A DNA stretch of 35,700 bases from Candidatus Bipolaricaulota bacterium (GCA_015485945.1 WFSM01000063.1:1-35700); one strand, 5' to 3'; positions 19,956-29,905 are shown, counted from the first letter of the stretch. Program-made: numbers and translations. The notes: generated by a model from the sequence alone, not told the origin.

Positions 19956-21902
19956 ATGGATAAGGTTAACGCGGAAGATCTGCTCGCGTATCGGTTCCTG
20001 TCCGGGGTGCGGATCTCCCCTGATGGAAAATGGGCGGGATTTATCGTGAAGCGGGCACGGAAGAAGGAAAATGACTACGAAAGTGACATCTACGTCGTGA
20101 GCCTGGCAACCGGCACTGTCCGGCGACTGACCACCTCCGGCAAGGACGGGCCGTTCGCGTGGAGCGCCGATTCGCGGTCGATCGTGTTCGTATCGCGCCG
20201 TGGTGGGGAAAAGGAGAAAGAAAAGAAGGAAAGCCCGCTGTACCGCATCGCGATCGACGGTGGCGAGGCTGAACTGATCGGGACAATCCCCCACAAGGCC
20301 GAATCGCTCGAACTCCTGGACGACGGCCGCCTGCTTTACTCGGCGCGCGTGCCGCTGTTCGAAAAAAAAGAGGACGACAACGACTACGAGGTGCTGGACG
20401 AAATCCCGTTTTGGTCAAATGGAGTCGGGTTCACCAACAAGCGCCGTCGCCACCTGTTCGCGTTTGATCTCGCCTCCGGGAATGACGAGGAACTCGTAAC
20501 GGGGACGATCAACGTGACGGGGTTTGACATCCGCGGAACGGAGATCGCCTACACTGGCAAGGAGTTTGCGGATAAGGCGCCGCTCACCGACCAACTGTGG
20601 CTTCTCGATGTCGCCACTGGCGCGCGCACGTGTCTGTCCAAGGACGAGCTTTCTCTGTCCGCCCCGCGGTTCCTCGGAGATGGTCGAATCGTCGTCCTTG
20701 GGACCGATATGCGGACGTACGGGCTGAACGAGAATCGGGAAGTGCTCGTGGTCGACATCGCAACGGGAAAATTCTCGTCTCTCACCCCGGGGTGGGACCG
20801 TTCGACCGGAAACTCGGTCAACTCTGACGTCCGCCACGGCGGCGGGCCAATGATGCGCGCCGATGGAGAGTCCGTCTACGTGGTCGTGACCGAGGACGAC
20901 TCCTCCTATCTTGACTGTGTCATCTCTGGCGGGGAAACCACCCGCGCAGTTACGGCGCCGGGCTCGGTTGACGCGTTCGACGTCCGTGACGGCAGGCTCG
21001 TTTACGTCGCACTCCGGCCCGGCAAGCTGCAGGAGCTGTACACAATTGTCGATGGTGCCGAGCAGCGGCTGACCGCGCTTAACGCGGATGCGCTTGCCGG
21101 CAAAGCGGTGGCCGCGCCGGAGCGGTTTGCAGTTACCACCGCGGATGGGACCGAACTTGCCGCGTGGATCGTCCGTCCGCCTGACTGTGACCAAAGCCGA
21201 AAATATCCAACTGTCCTCGCCATCCACGGCGGGCCAAAGACGACCTACGGTGAGGTGTTCATCCACGAAATGCAGCTCCTCGCCGGTGCGGGCTACATCA
21301 TCGTGTTCGGCAACCCGCGCGGTTCGTCCGGACGGGGAAATGCGTTCGCCGACATCCGCGGCAAATACGGAACGATCGACTACGATGACTTGATGGCAAT
21401 CCTGGATGCGGCGATCGCGCGGTTCCCGGAAATCGACGCCGACCGTCTCGGGGTGATGGGCGGCTCGTACGGCGGGTTCATGACCAACTGGATCATCGGG
21501 CACACCGACCGGTTCAAGGCGGCGTGCTCACAACGATCAATCGCCAATTGGATCTCCAAGTTCTGCACCACCGATATCGGCTATTTCTTCAACTACGACC
21601 AGATCGGCGCTACCCCGTGGCAGGACGACGGCAACAAGCTGTGGCGGCACTCCCCGTTGCGCTACGCCGACCGGGCGAAAACCCCGACGCTGTTCATCCA
21701 CTCCCAAGAGGACTACCGCTGCTGGATCGCTGAGGGGATCCAGATGTTCACCGCGCTACGCTACCACGGGACCGAGACGCGATTGGTCATGTTCCGCGGC
21801 GAGAACCACGATCTGTCGCGCACCGGCAAGCCGCAACACCGCCTGCGCCGCCTGGAAGAGATCGTAAGTTGGTTCAATAACCACCTGAAGGGAGACGTAT
21901 GA
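19956..21902 (+). CDS. S9 family (prolyl oligopeptidase/acylaminoacyl-peptidase type) serine peptidase
   Basis: Beta-propeller-like N-terminus; catalytic GVMGGSYGGFMTNWIIGH; HSQEDYRC; ENHDLSRTGKPQHRLRRLEEI; SD aaaggaggaagg. Confidence 0.92.
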   Translation: MDKVNAEDLLAYRFLSGVRISPDGKWAGFIVKRARKKENDYESDIYVVSLATGTVRRLTTSGKDGPFAWSADSRSIVFVSRRGGEKEKEKKESPLYRIAIDGGEAELIGTIPHKAESLELLDDGRLLYSARVPLFEKKEDDNDYEVLDEIPFWSNGVGFTNKRRRHLFAFDLASGNDEELVTGTINVTGFDIRGTEIAYTGKEFADKAPLTDQLWLLDVATGARTCLSKDELSLSAPRFLGDGRIVVLGTDMRTYGLNENREVLVVDIATGKFSSLTPGWDRSTGNSVNSDVRHGGGPMMRADGESVYVVVTEDDSSYLDCVISGGETTRAVTAPGSVDAFDVRDGRLVYVALRPGKLQELYTIVDGAEQRLTALNADALAGKAVAAPERFAVTTADGTELAAWIVRPPDCDQSRKYPTVLAIHGGPKTTYGEVFIHEMQLLAGAGYIIVFGNPRGSSGRGNAFADIRGKYGTIDYDDLMAILDAAIARFPEIDADRLGVMGGSYGGFMTNWIIGHTDRFKAACSQRSIANWISKFCTTDIGYFFNYDQIGATPWQDDGNKLWRHSPLRYADRAKTPTLFIHSQEDYRCWIAEGIQMFTALRYHGTETRLVMFRGENHDLSRTGKPQHRLRRLEEIVSWFNNHLKGDV

Positions 21903-22330
21903 TTGCGATACGTGAACTTCAAGTTGAGGATTACGACGCGTTAATCGCGCTGTGGAACGCAGCTGGGCTGTCACATCGCCCGCACGGACGCGACCATCGG
22001 GATCACATCGCCCGCGAGATCGCTGGTCCGTGTTCGATCTTTCTTGTTGCTACCGATAACGGGCGGATTGTCGGATCGGTTTTGGGGACACACGATGGCC
22101 GCAAGGGTTGGATAAATCGGCTCGCCGTCCATCCCGACTATCAGCGCCGTGGGATCGCGGCCCTACTTGTGGGCGAGGTGGAACAGCGGTTGGCAGCGAT
22201 GGGGATCGACATTGTCGCCGCGCTGATCGAGGATTGGAATACAGTTTCGTGCGCCGTGTTCGATAAAATCGGCTACTATCGCCACGACGACATTCACTAC
22301 TATTCCAAGCGCAAGACCGCGGAGGTGTGA
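21899..22330 (+). CDS. GNAT family N-acetyltransferase
   Basis: ORF 143 aa; INRLAVHPDYQRRGIAALLVGEVEQRL acetyl-CoA binding motif. Confidence 0.88.
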   Translation: MIAIRELQVEDYDALIALWNAAGLSHRPHGRDHRDHIAREIAGPCSIFLVATDNGRIVGSVLGTHDGRKGWINRLAVHPDYQRRGIAALLVGEVEQRLAAMGIDIVAALIEDWNTVSCAVFDKIGYYRHDDIHYYSKRKTAEV

Positions 22331-22773
22331 TGGAAGAACAAGTCTGTTACCGCCCAATCGGGATCGTCCATTCCCCGTACAAGGAGCCGCACGGGGTTCC
22401 GTTTCAACCAAGCTTTGGCCGCGGGGTGGAGGGGACGGTCGAGGTATTTCCCGAATACGCTGACGGCCTTGCTAACCTCGACGGGTTCAGCCACATCACG
22501 CTGATCTGTCACTTTCATCGTTCCGTTGGGTACCGGCTGCGGGTTACTACCCCACATCGGACCGGATTACGCGGCGTGTTCGCCACCCGTGCTCCGCACC
22601 GCCCTAACCCGATCGGGGTGTCCACCGTGCGGCTGCTTGGGGTAGATGGAAATATCGTACATATCGCTGATCTCGACATCATCGACGGCACACCGCTTCT
22701 TGACATCAAACCATACGTTCCAGTGTTTATCGAGCCTGATAAGTTAAATAACGGATGGTTGGAGGGAGAATGA
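22327..22773 (+). CDS. trmO: tRNA (N6-threonylcarbamoyladenosine(37)-N6)-methyltransferase TrmO-like (TsaA family)
   Basis: ORF 148 aa; IGIVHSPYKEPHGVPFQP, FATRAPHRPNPIGVSTVRLLGVDGNIVHIADLDIIDGTPLLDIKPYVP. Confidence 0.9.
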   Translation: MMEEQVCYRPIGIVHSPYKEPHGVPFQPSFGRGVEGTVEVFPEYADGLANLDGFSHITLICHFHRSVGYRLRVTTPHRTGLRGVFATRAPHRPNPIGVSTVRLLGVDGNIVHIADLDIIDGTPLLDIKPYVPVFIEPDKLNNGWLEGE

Positions 22774-23294
22774 TGAAACTGATTACATGGAACGACCATA
22801 TCGACTTGCTGGAGAACGCATTATCTGGAAACGGGGTATTTCTCGTTGCTCGTGACGAGGCGGGAAAGGCGAATCCGATGACGATCGGCTGGGGTGCAGC
22901 CGGACGGATCTGGAGCATTCCGACGTTCACTGTACTCGTGCGCCGTTCGCGTTACACCTACGACTGTTTGTGGCAGGAAGAGAGCTTTACCGTTAACGTG
23001 CCGCGCGGCGATGACCTCGCTGCCGCGCTCGATTTCTGCGGTCACCACTCGGGCAGAGACATCGACAAAGCAGCAGCATGCGGAATCACGTTCGCGCCGG
23101 GGACACAGGTATCCACCCCGATCATCGCCGGATGCGCCCTGTACTACGAGTGCCGGATCGTTATGCGCAAACAACTGGAAGAGAGTGCCTTCTCCGCTCC
23201 GCGTATTGTTGATAAGTACTATCATGACGACGATCACCACATGATCGTGATCGGCGAGATTGTCGCTGCCTATGTCGATCCAACGCGTGTGTAG
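22770..23294 (+). CDS. Flavin reductase-like domain protein
   Basis: KANPMTIGWGAAGRIWSIPTFTVLVRRSRYTYDCLWQEESFTVNVP; ATGA overlap with trmO. Confidence 0.8.
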   Translation: MMKLITWNDHIDLLENALSGNGVFLVARDEAGKANPMTIGWGAAGRIWSIPTFTVLVRRSRYTYDCLWQEESFTVNVPRGDDLAAALDFCGHHSGRDIDKAAACGITFAPGTQVSTPIIAGCALYYECRIVMRKQLEESAFSAPRIVDKYYHDDDHHMIVIGEIVAAYVDPTRV

Positions 23295-23354
23295 TTGACT
23301 TTCGCCTCGGGCTCCCATTTAATGGAGAATACTAAATATGGAAAGGGGAGTACG

Positions 23355-23834
23355 ATGGGACGCTACACAATCCGGACGATGACGCAGTCCGACGCTGAGG
23401 CAGTGGCACGACTGGCGCGATTGTTCGAACCGATTTCAACCACCGTTTTTCGTGGGATCACCGCCGCGGATGTGTGCAGTTGGGTGCGGGACCGGTTGAA
23501 CCGTCCTGGCTGGGACGGATTTGTGGCCGTTGCCGAGGATGGGGAAGTGATCGGATTCACGCTGTGTAAAGACCTAGGAAAGGAGGAATCGGAGTTCATT
23601 TTTCCTGAAGCGCGTGAAACGATCCAACTCCTTTACCTCGCTGTCGATGAGGCGTTTCGCGGGCAAGGAATTGCGAGCGCTCTCATCCAGGCGTGCGAGG
23701 ACATGGCGAGAGAATCAGGGCGTACGGGGATCCTTCTTGATGTCACCGAGTCCAATCCAGCGATTAGCCTTTATCGTCGCCTTGGGTTCGAGCGTCTGGG
23801 CGCGCAGGTGTTCATGCGCAAGAAGTTGGAGTGA
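23355..23834 (+). CDS. GNAT family N-acetyltransferase
   Basis: LLYLAVDEAFRGQGIASALIQACEDMARESG..NPAISLYRRLGF; start trimmed to ATG 23355 after aaagggga. Confidence 0.88.
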   Translation: MGRYTIRTMTQSDAEAVARLARLFEPISTTVFRGITAADVCSWVRDRLNRPGWDGFVAVAEDGEVIGFTLCKDLGKEESEFIFPEARETIQLLYLAVDEAFRGQGIASALIQACEDMARESGRTGILLDVTESNPAISLYRRLGFERLGAQVFMRKKLE

Positions 23835-23854
23835 GTAGGCGGTAGCTCACGCAG

Positions 23855-24409
23855 CTATCGTGATCTTCGTGGCATTTCAACCGCCAGAAAGACGATCACT
23901 CCAATAGCAAGTATGATGTCGCCGACGCTGAACGCGGTGGCGAATGGAACTACTGCTGGAACGGCGAACCGATCGCCGAGGAAATTCAGCCGTGTGCCGG
24001 CGCTCATGAGAATGGTGTTGCTGTGGTGCAGAGTTTGCTCCAACGCCGCGACTGTCTTTTCCATGCCCGCATAGCGGAGCGCTGCGACCGACGCCGGCAT
24101 GTATCCCCCGTTTGCCGCGATGACAACGATGTTCGAAATAAGGCCAATTCCCATCGTGAACAACCCAACCAATCGGTAGTTGACCACAATAAACGCGAGG
24201 AGAAACGCGTACGACAGCAGATGCAGAACCTGGGTTCCAATCCGTACAATCGGCGCACCAGTTCCCAACGGGAATATCAGTACCTGAATTACCAACGCGG
24301 CAAGGATCAACCACAACCCGCTGAACTTCAGCCGGGCCAGGTTTCTCAGGGAACCGTGGCGGAGAAAACCGACAATAACCCCGATCACTAACGCCCACAG
24401 GAGGAACAT
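23855..24409 (-). CDS. DUF5317-like membrane protein
   Basis: ORF 184 aa, several TM segments; NRLVG..ANGGYMPAS.. pattern typical of DUF5317. Confidence 0.6.
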   Translation of the reverse strand: MFLLWALVIGVIVGFLRHGSLRNLARLKFSGLWLILAALVIQVLIFPLGTGAPIVRIGTQVLHLLSYAFLLAFIVVNYRLVGLFTMGIGLISNIVVIAANGGYMPASVAALRYAGMEKTVAALEQTLHHSNTILMSAGTRLNFLGDRFAVPAVVPFATAFSVGDIILAIGVIVFLAVEMPRRSR

Positions 24410-24410
24410 G

Positions 24411-25658
24411 CTAAATCACCGTGAGGAAGACCGTGACAATGTTGGGGTCAAGGTCCTTTCCGCTCATGTCCTGCATGATCTTAAGTGCCTCTTGTTTGGA
24501 ATAGGCGTTGCGATACGGACGGTCAGTGGTCAACGCATTGTAAACGTCGGCCACAGCGACAATCCGTGCCCCCAATGGAATCTGTTCACCGTTTAACCCA
24601 TCGGGATACCCGCTTCCGTCCCAGTGTTCGTGGTGGTGGCGGATGATGCCAATGCTTTTATCGTAGATCTCAAGCCCAGCGAGCAGGTCCGCGCTGATAA
24701 CCGGATGCCGTTTAATTGTCTCCCACTCGGCCGGGGTTAACTTGCCTGGTTTGAGGAGAACACGATCGGGGATGGCGATCTTCCCGATGTCGTGGACGCG
24801 TGCCGCCGCCACGATCGCCTCCACTTCATCTTCGGGCAACTTAAGCGCGCGCGCTATTCGCTCCGAGATAGCGGCCACCTCTTCCGAGTGCTTCCCGGTG
24901 TACGGATTGCGTTCCGTCAGGCTTTGGGCGACCTTTTCGAACGTTTCCTGCGCCTGGTGGCGCAACTGCATATAGCCGCGAAGCGATACGTGGACCAGGG
25001 CTAATGGAACGATGACAAGGAAAATGTACCACGGTTGAATCTGGAACAGGATGGCGAGCAGAAGCGACAGCACTCCCAGCGACAGAAGCTGGATATAGAG
25101 ATGGCGCAGGTTAAACCGAAGATGATATAAAAAGCTTATCTTCTCGGTGAGGTGGATGATCTCGGACACGAGTGACGTATTCACCAGGATGTAGGTTAGA
25201 AACGCGGCCACTGGCGGACCAAACTCCGCAAGCGTGGTATACGGTGGCGGATGCCCGCCGGCAGCTTTAAACACCGCGGCGCTGGCTGCAACGGTAATTA
25301 TGGTTTGGCTGACATTAAACATCACGTGGTAAAAGAACGATGAAATGTTACTATGAGGAGCCTTCCATCGCAGGATGATCTCGGCGGTAAGAGTCCCTAG
25401 CAAGACGGCCGGAATTACAAGCGTAGACCCGCCGAGGAAGATTGCCGCCAGGTAGATGGCAATGGACGCGGATGTATACCGCTGGTAAGTGATCTCGATC
25501 TCGTAGATCTCTGAAAAAAAAGCGATCACTCCGAGGAACGCTAGAGTTAAGAGAAAATAGCGGGTTAGTTCTACTTGCGGGAGGTAGAATGCGGTACACA
25601 AAACGGCGAGAGCGAACACGACCCATAAGTATATTTTCGCGCCTATTTTTAGCGACAT
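24411..25658 (-). CDS. Membrane-anchored HD-GYP domain phosphodiesterase-like protein
   Basis: ORF 415 aa; multi-TM N-terminus; HSEEVAAISERIARAL, VHDIGKIAIPD, HHEHWDGSGYPDGLNGEQIPLGARIVAVADVYNALTTDRPY. Confidence 0.92.
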   Translation of the reverse strand: MSLKIGAKIYLWVVFALAVLCTAFYLPQVELTRYFLLTLAFLGVIAFFSEIYEIEITYQRYTSASIAIYLAAIFLGGSTLVIPAVLLGTLTAEIILRWKAPHSNISSFFYHVMFNVSQTIITVAASAAVFKAAGGHPPPYTTLAEFGPPVAAFLTYILVNTSLVSEIIHLTEKISFLYHLRFNLRHLYIQLLSLGVLSLLLAILFQIQPWYIFLVIVPLALVHVSLRGYMQLRHQAQETFEKVAQSLTERNPYTGKHSEEVAAISERIARALKLPEDEVEAIVAAARVHDIGKIAIPDRVLLKPGKLTPAEWETIKRHPVISADLLAGLEIYDKSIGIIRHHHEHWDGSGYPDGLNGEQIPLGARIVAVADVYNALTTDRPYRNAYSKQEALKIMQDMSGKDLDPNIVTVFLTVI

Positions 25659-25677
25659 TTAGTAACATTCTACAAAA

Positions 25678-25706
25678 TTAAAAAGGGGGAGACAACCTCC
25701 TCCCCC
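25678..25706 (-). terminator. Rho-independent terminator between the 41-aa ORF and the HD-GYP gene
   Basis: Minus strand GGGGGAG-N8-CTCCCCC followed by TTTTTAATTTT. Confidence 0.65.
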
Positions 25707-25747
25707 ACAACTAAACCCTACTTAAATACCCTGCAGAAAAGTTACAT

Positions 25748-25873
25748 TTAATATCCCCACTTATCAGTAGCACCGCTTAAGATCAGAAGAGCTGCCAGCG
25801 ATAACAGGATGAACAACCCCTTTGGCCCCACAAGCTTACTGATCAACTTCGTCGGATAGTTTCCCCACTTCAT
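25748..25873 (-). CDS. 41-aa small membrane peptide (MKWGNYPTKLISKLVGPKGLFILLSLAALLILSGATDKWGY)
   Basis: ATG at 25873 preceded by AAAGGGGG at ~7 nt; one hydrophobic segment; upstream TTGACT-N18-TATAAG on minus strand; downstream terminator. Confidence 0.55.
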   Translation of the reverse strand: MKWGNYPTKLISKLVGPKGLFILLSLAALLILSGATDKWGY

Positions 25874-26071
25874 TGATGTACCCCCTTTGTTGTAGTTTGG
25901 CCCTGCGTGAATCGTGGAACAGACTGCCACTCTCTCTAATAAGTAGGTTATCACCCCCTGACCAACCTGTATTTGTTACTTTTGTTACTTTTTATATCTT
26001 ATACATCAACGAGAGGTGATAAGTCAAGTCCCCGCATGCTCCGCGCACGGTGATGCCGCGTGAGACACGGG

Positions 26072-26100
26072 TTGACAACGGAAGTGAATGCCGGTAAAGT
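26072..26100 (+). promoter_or_regulatory. Sigma70-like promoter for the trpB2 transcript with ~180-nt leader
   Basis: TTGACA (26072-26077), 17-bp spacer, TAAAGT (26095-26100). Confidence 0.5.
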
Positions 26101-26285
26101 AATCGCGTTATGATCGAGGTGAGAGTCAGCGGACGAAGGAGGTGCGTTTGGGGTCTGTAGCCCCGTTTCGCTCGTTGATATCTCGTTTTTAGAATTCCCT
26201 CCGTTTAAACCGTGGTGGCGTCGCTAGAACCTTTCTGGTCGTCAGTTTGAAACATCCTTAAAAACCCAAGAAAGGAGACGTCATT

Positions 26286-27587
26286 ATGGAAAGAATCTTT
26301 AACTTAAATCAACACCAGTTGCCGACTCGTTGGTATAACGTACTTGCCGATCTCGATCGACCGCTTGATCCGCCGCTCGATCCTCGCACCCAGGAACCGC
26401 TCTCTCCGGAGGCACTCACCGCGCTGTTTGCCAAAACATGTGTGGAACAGGAGGTATCTACTGATCGGTTTATTGATATTCCTCCCGCGGTGCAGGACAT
26501 CTACCAACTGTGGCGGCCGACGCCGGTCTATCGAGCGGTGAACCTGGAGCGAGCGCTCGACACGCCCGCACACATCTACTACAAGTACGAGGGCGCGAGC
26601 CCTACCGGCTCGCACAAGACGAACACCGCGGTTGCCCAGGCGTACTACAACAAAATCGAGGGCACGAAGCGCCTTACCACCGAAACCGGGGCCGGCCAAT
26701 GGGGGAGCGCGCTGTCGTTTGCGTGTCAAGCCCTCGGTATCGACCTGACCGTGTTTATGGTCAAGGTGTCATACGAGCAAAAGCCGTATCGCAAGGCGAT
26801 GATCGAATTGTACGGAGCGGAGATCACGCCGTCGCCGTCGCAACGGACGCACGCCGGCCGCGCTGTGCTCGCCGAAGATCCTGATTCACCGGGATCGCTG
26901 GGGATCGCGATCTCTGAGGCGATCGAGGAGGCGATGGCCACCGGGGCGAAGTATTCGCTGGGAAGCGTGCTTAACCACGTACTCCTCCATCAAACGGTCA
27001 TCGGCCAGGAGGCACTGGCGCAGATGGATCTCGCCGGGGAGTACCCGGACGCCGTCGTCGGATGCGTGGGCGGCGGGTCGAACTTCGGTGGACTGATGCT
27101 TCCCATCCTGTACGATTCCCGCAATCGCGGGCGGCAGGTGGAATTCATCGCCGCCGAGCCGACTGCATGCCCGACGATGACCAAGGGCGAGGTGCGCTAC
27201 GATTTTGGGGATGAGGCTGAACTCACCCCGTTGTTACGCATGCACACCTTGGGGCACAAGTTTGTTCCCCCTCCGATTCACGCTGGCGGTCTGCGCTATC
27301 ACGGGATGGCACCGATTATCACCCGGTTGGTGGAGGACGGGGTGGTGCAGCCGGTCGCGTTCGACCAGTTAGAGGTGTTCAATGATGCGGTTATGTTTGC
27401 CCGTGCCGAAGGGATTATCCCCGCTCCGGAGACGGCGCACGCCGTGCATGCGGCCGTCGAACTGGCACGCGACTGTGCCCGCCGCGACGAAAAGAAAGTG
27501 ATTCTCATCGGCTTTTCCGGCCATGGGCACTTCGATATGTCCGCATACACTGCCTATCTTAGCGGGCAATTAGTCAGCACGCGTTGA
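26286..27587 (+). CDS. trpB: TrpB2-type tryptophan synthase beta-like PLP-dependent enzyme
   Basis: ORF 430 aa; [40 protein letters not shown] (PLP lysine), [30 protein letters not shown]; length and N-terminus fit the TrpB2 subfamily. Confidence 0.92.
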   Translation: MERIFNLNQHQLPTRWYNVLADLDRPLDPPLDPRTQEPLSPEALTALFAKTCVEQEVSTDRFIDIPPAVQDIYQLWRPTPVYRAVNLERALDTPAHIYYKYEGASPTGSHKTNTAVAQAYYNKIEGTKRLTTETGAGQWGSALSFACQALGIDLTVFMVKVSYEQKPYRKAMIELYGAEITPSPSQRTHAGRAVLAEDPDSPGSLGIAISEAIEEAMATGAKYSLGSVLNHVLLHQTVIGQEALAQMDLAGEYPDAVVGCVGGGSNFGGLMLPILYDSRNRGRQVEFIAAEPTACPTMTKGEVRYDFGDEAELTPLLRMHTLGHKFVPPPIHAGGLRYHGMAPIITRLVEDGVVQPVAFDQLEVFNDAVMFARAEGIIPAPETAHAVHAAVELARDCARRDEKKVILIGFSGHGHFDMSAYTAYLSGQLVSTR

Positions 27588-27601
27588 CTCCCTCCTTGTT
27601 G

Positions 27602-27634
27602 TCGGCCGGGTGGGGGAAAATCCCGCCCGGCCGA
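27602..27634 (+). terminator. Strong hairpin downstream of trpB2, probable terminator
   Basis: TCGGCCGGGTGGG-N7-CCCGCCCGGCCGA, 13-bp stem with one G-U pair; only a weak T-tract follows. Confidence 0.5.
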
Positions 27635-27643
27635 TGCTTGCTG

Positions 27644-27965
27644 TTCATAAAATCTCTCCGCTGGATACACCACAGCTTGTCGCGGGGAGGAAAGCGGAGA
27701 TTTGCCACCGACGAATCGGTTTGTTGTTTGTTCGGATTGCATGAAACCTACGCCAGAGAGCGTCGGGGACCCCAGTGGAGTAGGACTCCACGGGGCAGGC
27801 AAGACCCGACGTTACGGGAAACAGCAGCTTGTGTAGCGGCGCACCTTGTGTGCGACGTTGGTTTCCTGTGTCCGTGTGGCGACAGGGCGATACTTCAAAC
27901 TTCAACATAAGGATCAACTTCGGTTAGACCTCTAATGCCCCGCAGCTTGCTGCGGGGTTGTTTAC
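27644..27965 (+). repeat. Noncoding repeat element copy A (~322 bp), candidate non-autonomous IS200/IS605-like element or structured RNA
   Basis: Aligns end to end with 29901-30222; shared TTCATAAAA..CTGGATAC.CCACAGCTTG left end and GGATCAAC..TTAGACCTCTAATG..CCC.CAGCTTGCTGCGGGGTT.TTTAC right end; no convincing ORF. Confidence 0.8.
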
Positions 27966-28022
27966 TAGCTGGGCGCGATATAGCGGCGACTGGGAAAAAC
28001 CGATCCGGCCGAGTGCGGATGC

Positions 28023-28499
28023 TCAGGTGTACTTATCGGCGACTGACGATGCTGCGTACGCCTGCGGCTTGATGCGGACGGCGAATCCGCTTCCGATGAT
28101 CATCCCGACGACCTCATCGATCATTGCTTTGCTACGACCGTTTTCCCCGATATCAACGTGAATTTCCAGGTTAAACGGAAGTAGGGACTCCGCCGACAGC
28201 CGTGCCAGCAGCCGCTGCGCGAGATCGAACGATAACAGCGCTTCGCGCCAGATTTTTTGCCGGAGGGATGGTATTTTCGGCTCTCGCCGCCGCGTCCAGA
28301 AGTAACGTCCGCCCTTGCCAAGTTTATGGATGACGACGGCGCTCACCAGGTCGATCGTATCAGTTCCAGTGGAAGAATCAGTACCGACAAGGATCTCGTA
28401 ATGAGCTTTGGGATCGGATTCCATTTCGGAAATTATCGTGTGTATGACCGCGTCGAAGTCAAGCACACCTAAGTGAGGGTTGTAGAATTCTCCGTCCAT
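28023..28499 (-). CDS. YkuK-like (RNase H-like fold, DUF458) protein
   Basis: MDGEFYNPHLGVLDFDAVIHTIISEMESDPKAHYEILVGTDSS; start could be ATG 28499 or TTG 28535. Confidence 0.75.
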   Translation of the reverse strand: MDGEFYNPHLGVLDFDAVIHTIISEMESDPKAHYEILVGTDSSTGTDTIDLVSAVVIHKLGKGGRYFWTRRREPKIPSLRQKIWREALLSFDLAQRLLARLSAESLLPFNLEIHVDIGENGRSKAMIDEVVGMIIGSGFAVRIKPQAYAASSVADKYT

Positions 28500-28531
28500 T
28501 TTCGTGATGATAGCGCCGGGGAAAATATACT

Positions 28532-29905
28532 TCAAGTGAGAGGAATCGTTACAGTGAACCGCGCGCCGCCGGTGGGGACGTTCTCCGCCCGGATATCACC
28601 GCCGTGCGCCTCGACCCACTGCTTGGCGATTGCTAATCCCAGTCCCGATCCGCCGCTTGTCCGCGTCCGTGCCCGATCGCCGCGGTAAAACCGCTCGAAC
28701 AGATGCGGCAAGTCATCAGGCGCAATCCCCGGCCCGGTGTCCGTCACGGTGAGTTCAATCTTGTCCTCGATCCGGCGCAGTACGATCTCGATCCGCCCGT
28801 CCGCAGGCGTGTACCGCACGGCGTTGCTCACTAGGTTCACAATCACCTGGCGGATGCGCATCGCATCGACGGATACCAGCGGTATTTCTCCTTCTTGCGT
28901 CATGTTAATGTTGGGGCCAGTGTCGAGTGCACCGGCGACCGTATCCGCCACTTGGTGGGTGAGAGCGACAATGTCGGTCGGAGTCCGGTTAAGTGGGAGC
29001 TCGCCGGCGTCGGCAAGCGACAGCTCGCGTAGGTCGTCGATCAATCGCCCGAGGTGGAGCGTCTCCTCGTAGATCGGGGCGATCGTCTCCGGCGTCGGCT
29101 CGTAAATTCCGTCCAGTATTGCCTCTAAGTTGCCCTGGATGATCGACACCGGGGTGCGAAGTTCATGGGCGATGTCCGCGGTCATCGTTTGGCGGACGCG
29201 TTCCGAACGGCGGAGATTGTCCATCATGCGGTTAAACGACTCACCGAGTTGGCCGAACTCATCGCGCGCCCGCAGAACTACGCGCTGAGTCAGATCTCCG
29301 TGTGCGATTCGTTCCGTCGCCCGCGATAGCATGCGCAATGGTGACAAAACCTGGGACAGAAGAATCATGGACAGGAATAACGCGACGCCCGTGGCAATCC
29401 CACCTCCAAGCAGCGCGGATTGCTTCGCTGAGTTGAGGAATTTCTCCTCGGCGGGATCGAGCGTTGCCGACTTCGTATCGAGGAGAAGTGTCCCCACCCG
29501 GGTATTCCCGATCTTGATTGGGATACCGGCCTTAATCTGTTTTGAAGTGAGGCTCTTTCCGACTTCGTCGGCGGTGGTGGACACAACGACTTTTCCGGTC
29601 TCGTCGGCGAGGGAAAACCCGCCGATCATCGACGTCCGCCGCGCGATTACATGGCCGTTGATCACCACGGTGTACTGCGTGGACAGCAGCCGCTCAATCC
29701 CAACCCAACTTCCGTTGAGCATTCGGTATTCGGCGAGCAGCCCGCACACCTGGTGCGCAATCTGCTGCTTGTTTTGGGTGCGGAACTGGTCAAACCGCGT
29801 TGTAATTGAGTGAGCGGTGAGAAAGTACACAAGTGCAACCGCGATCATGATCACAATCACGAATGACAATCCGAGCTTGAGCGCGAACGGAAACCGCCGT
29901 TTCAT
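28532..29905 (-). CDS. Sensor histidine kinase (HAMP, HisKA, HATPase_c)
   Basis: MKRRFPFALKLG + TM, sensor domain, HAMP, MTADIAHELRTPVSIIQGN H-box, NLVSNAVRYTP, DTGPGI, GSGLGLAI; start trimmed to 29905 (GGAGGGctttt-ATG). Confidence 0.93.
   Translation of the reverse strand: MKRRFPFALKLGLSFVIVIMIAVALVYFLTAHSITTRFDQFRTQNKQQIAHQVCGLLAEYRMLNGSWVGIERLLSTQYTVVINGHVIARRTSMIGGFSLADETGKVVVSTTADEVGKSLTSKQIKAGIPIKIGNTRVGTLLLDTKSATLDPAEEKFLNSAKQSALLGGGIATGVALFLSMILLSQVLSPLRMLSRATERIAHGDLTQRVVLRARDEFGQLGESFNRMMDNLRRSERVRQTMTADIAHELRTPVSIIQGNLEAILDGIYEPTPETIAPIYEETLHLGRLIDDLRELSLADAGELPLNRTPTDIVALTHQVADTVAGALDTGPNINMTQEGEIPLVSVDAMRIRQVIVNLVSNAVRYTPADGRIEIVLRRIEDKIELTVTDTGPGIAPDDLPHLFERFYRGDRARTRTSGGSGLGLAIAKQWVEAHGGDIRAENVPTGGARFTVTIPLT

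Noticed and set aside
20415-21503. 362-aa minus-strand ORF antisense to the S9 peptidase
   Set aside because: Shadow ORF opposite a clear catalytic domain
25873-25960. Possible c-di-GMP class I riboswitch upstream of the 41-aa peptide (CACGCAGGGCCAAACTA on the minus strand)
   Set aside because: Only the 5' motif resembles the class; the rest of the aptamer cannot fit before the start codon ~30 nt away. A cmscan would settle it
26107-26285. T-box riboswitch upstream of trpB2
   Set aside because: No T-box AGGGUGGNACCGCG-like sequence or matching terminator/antiterminator found
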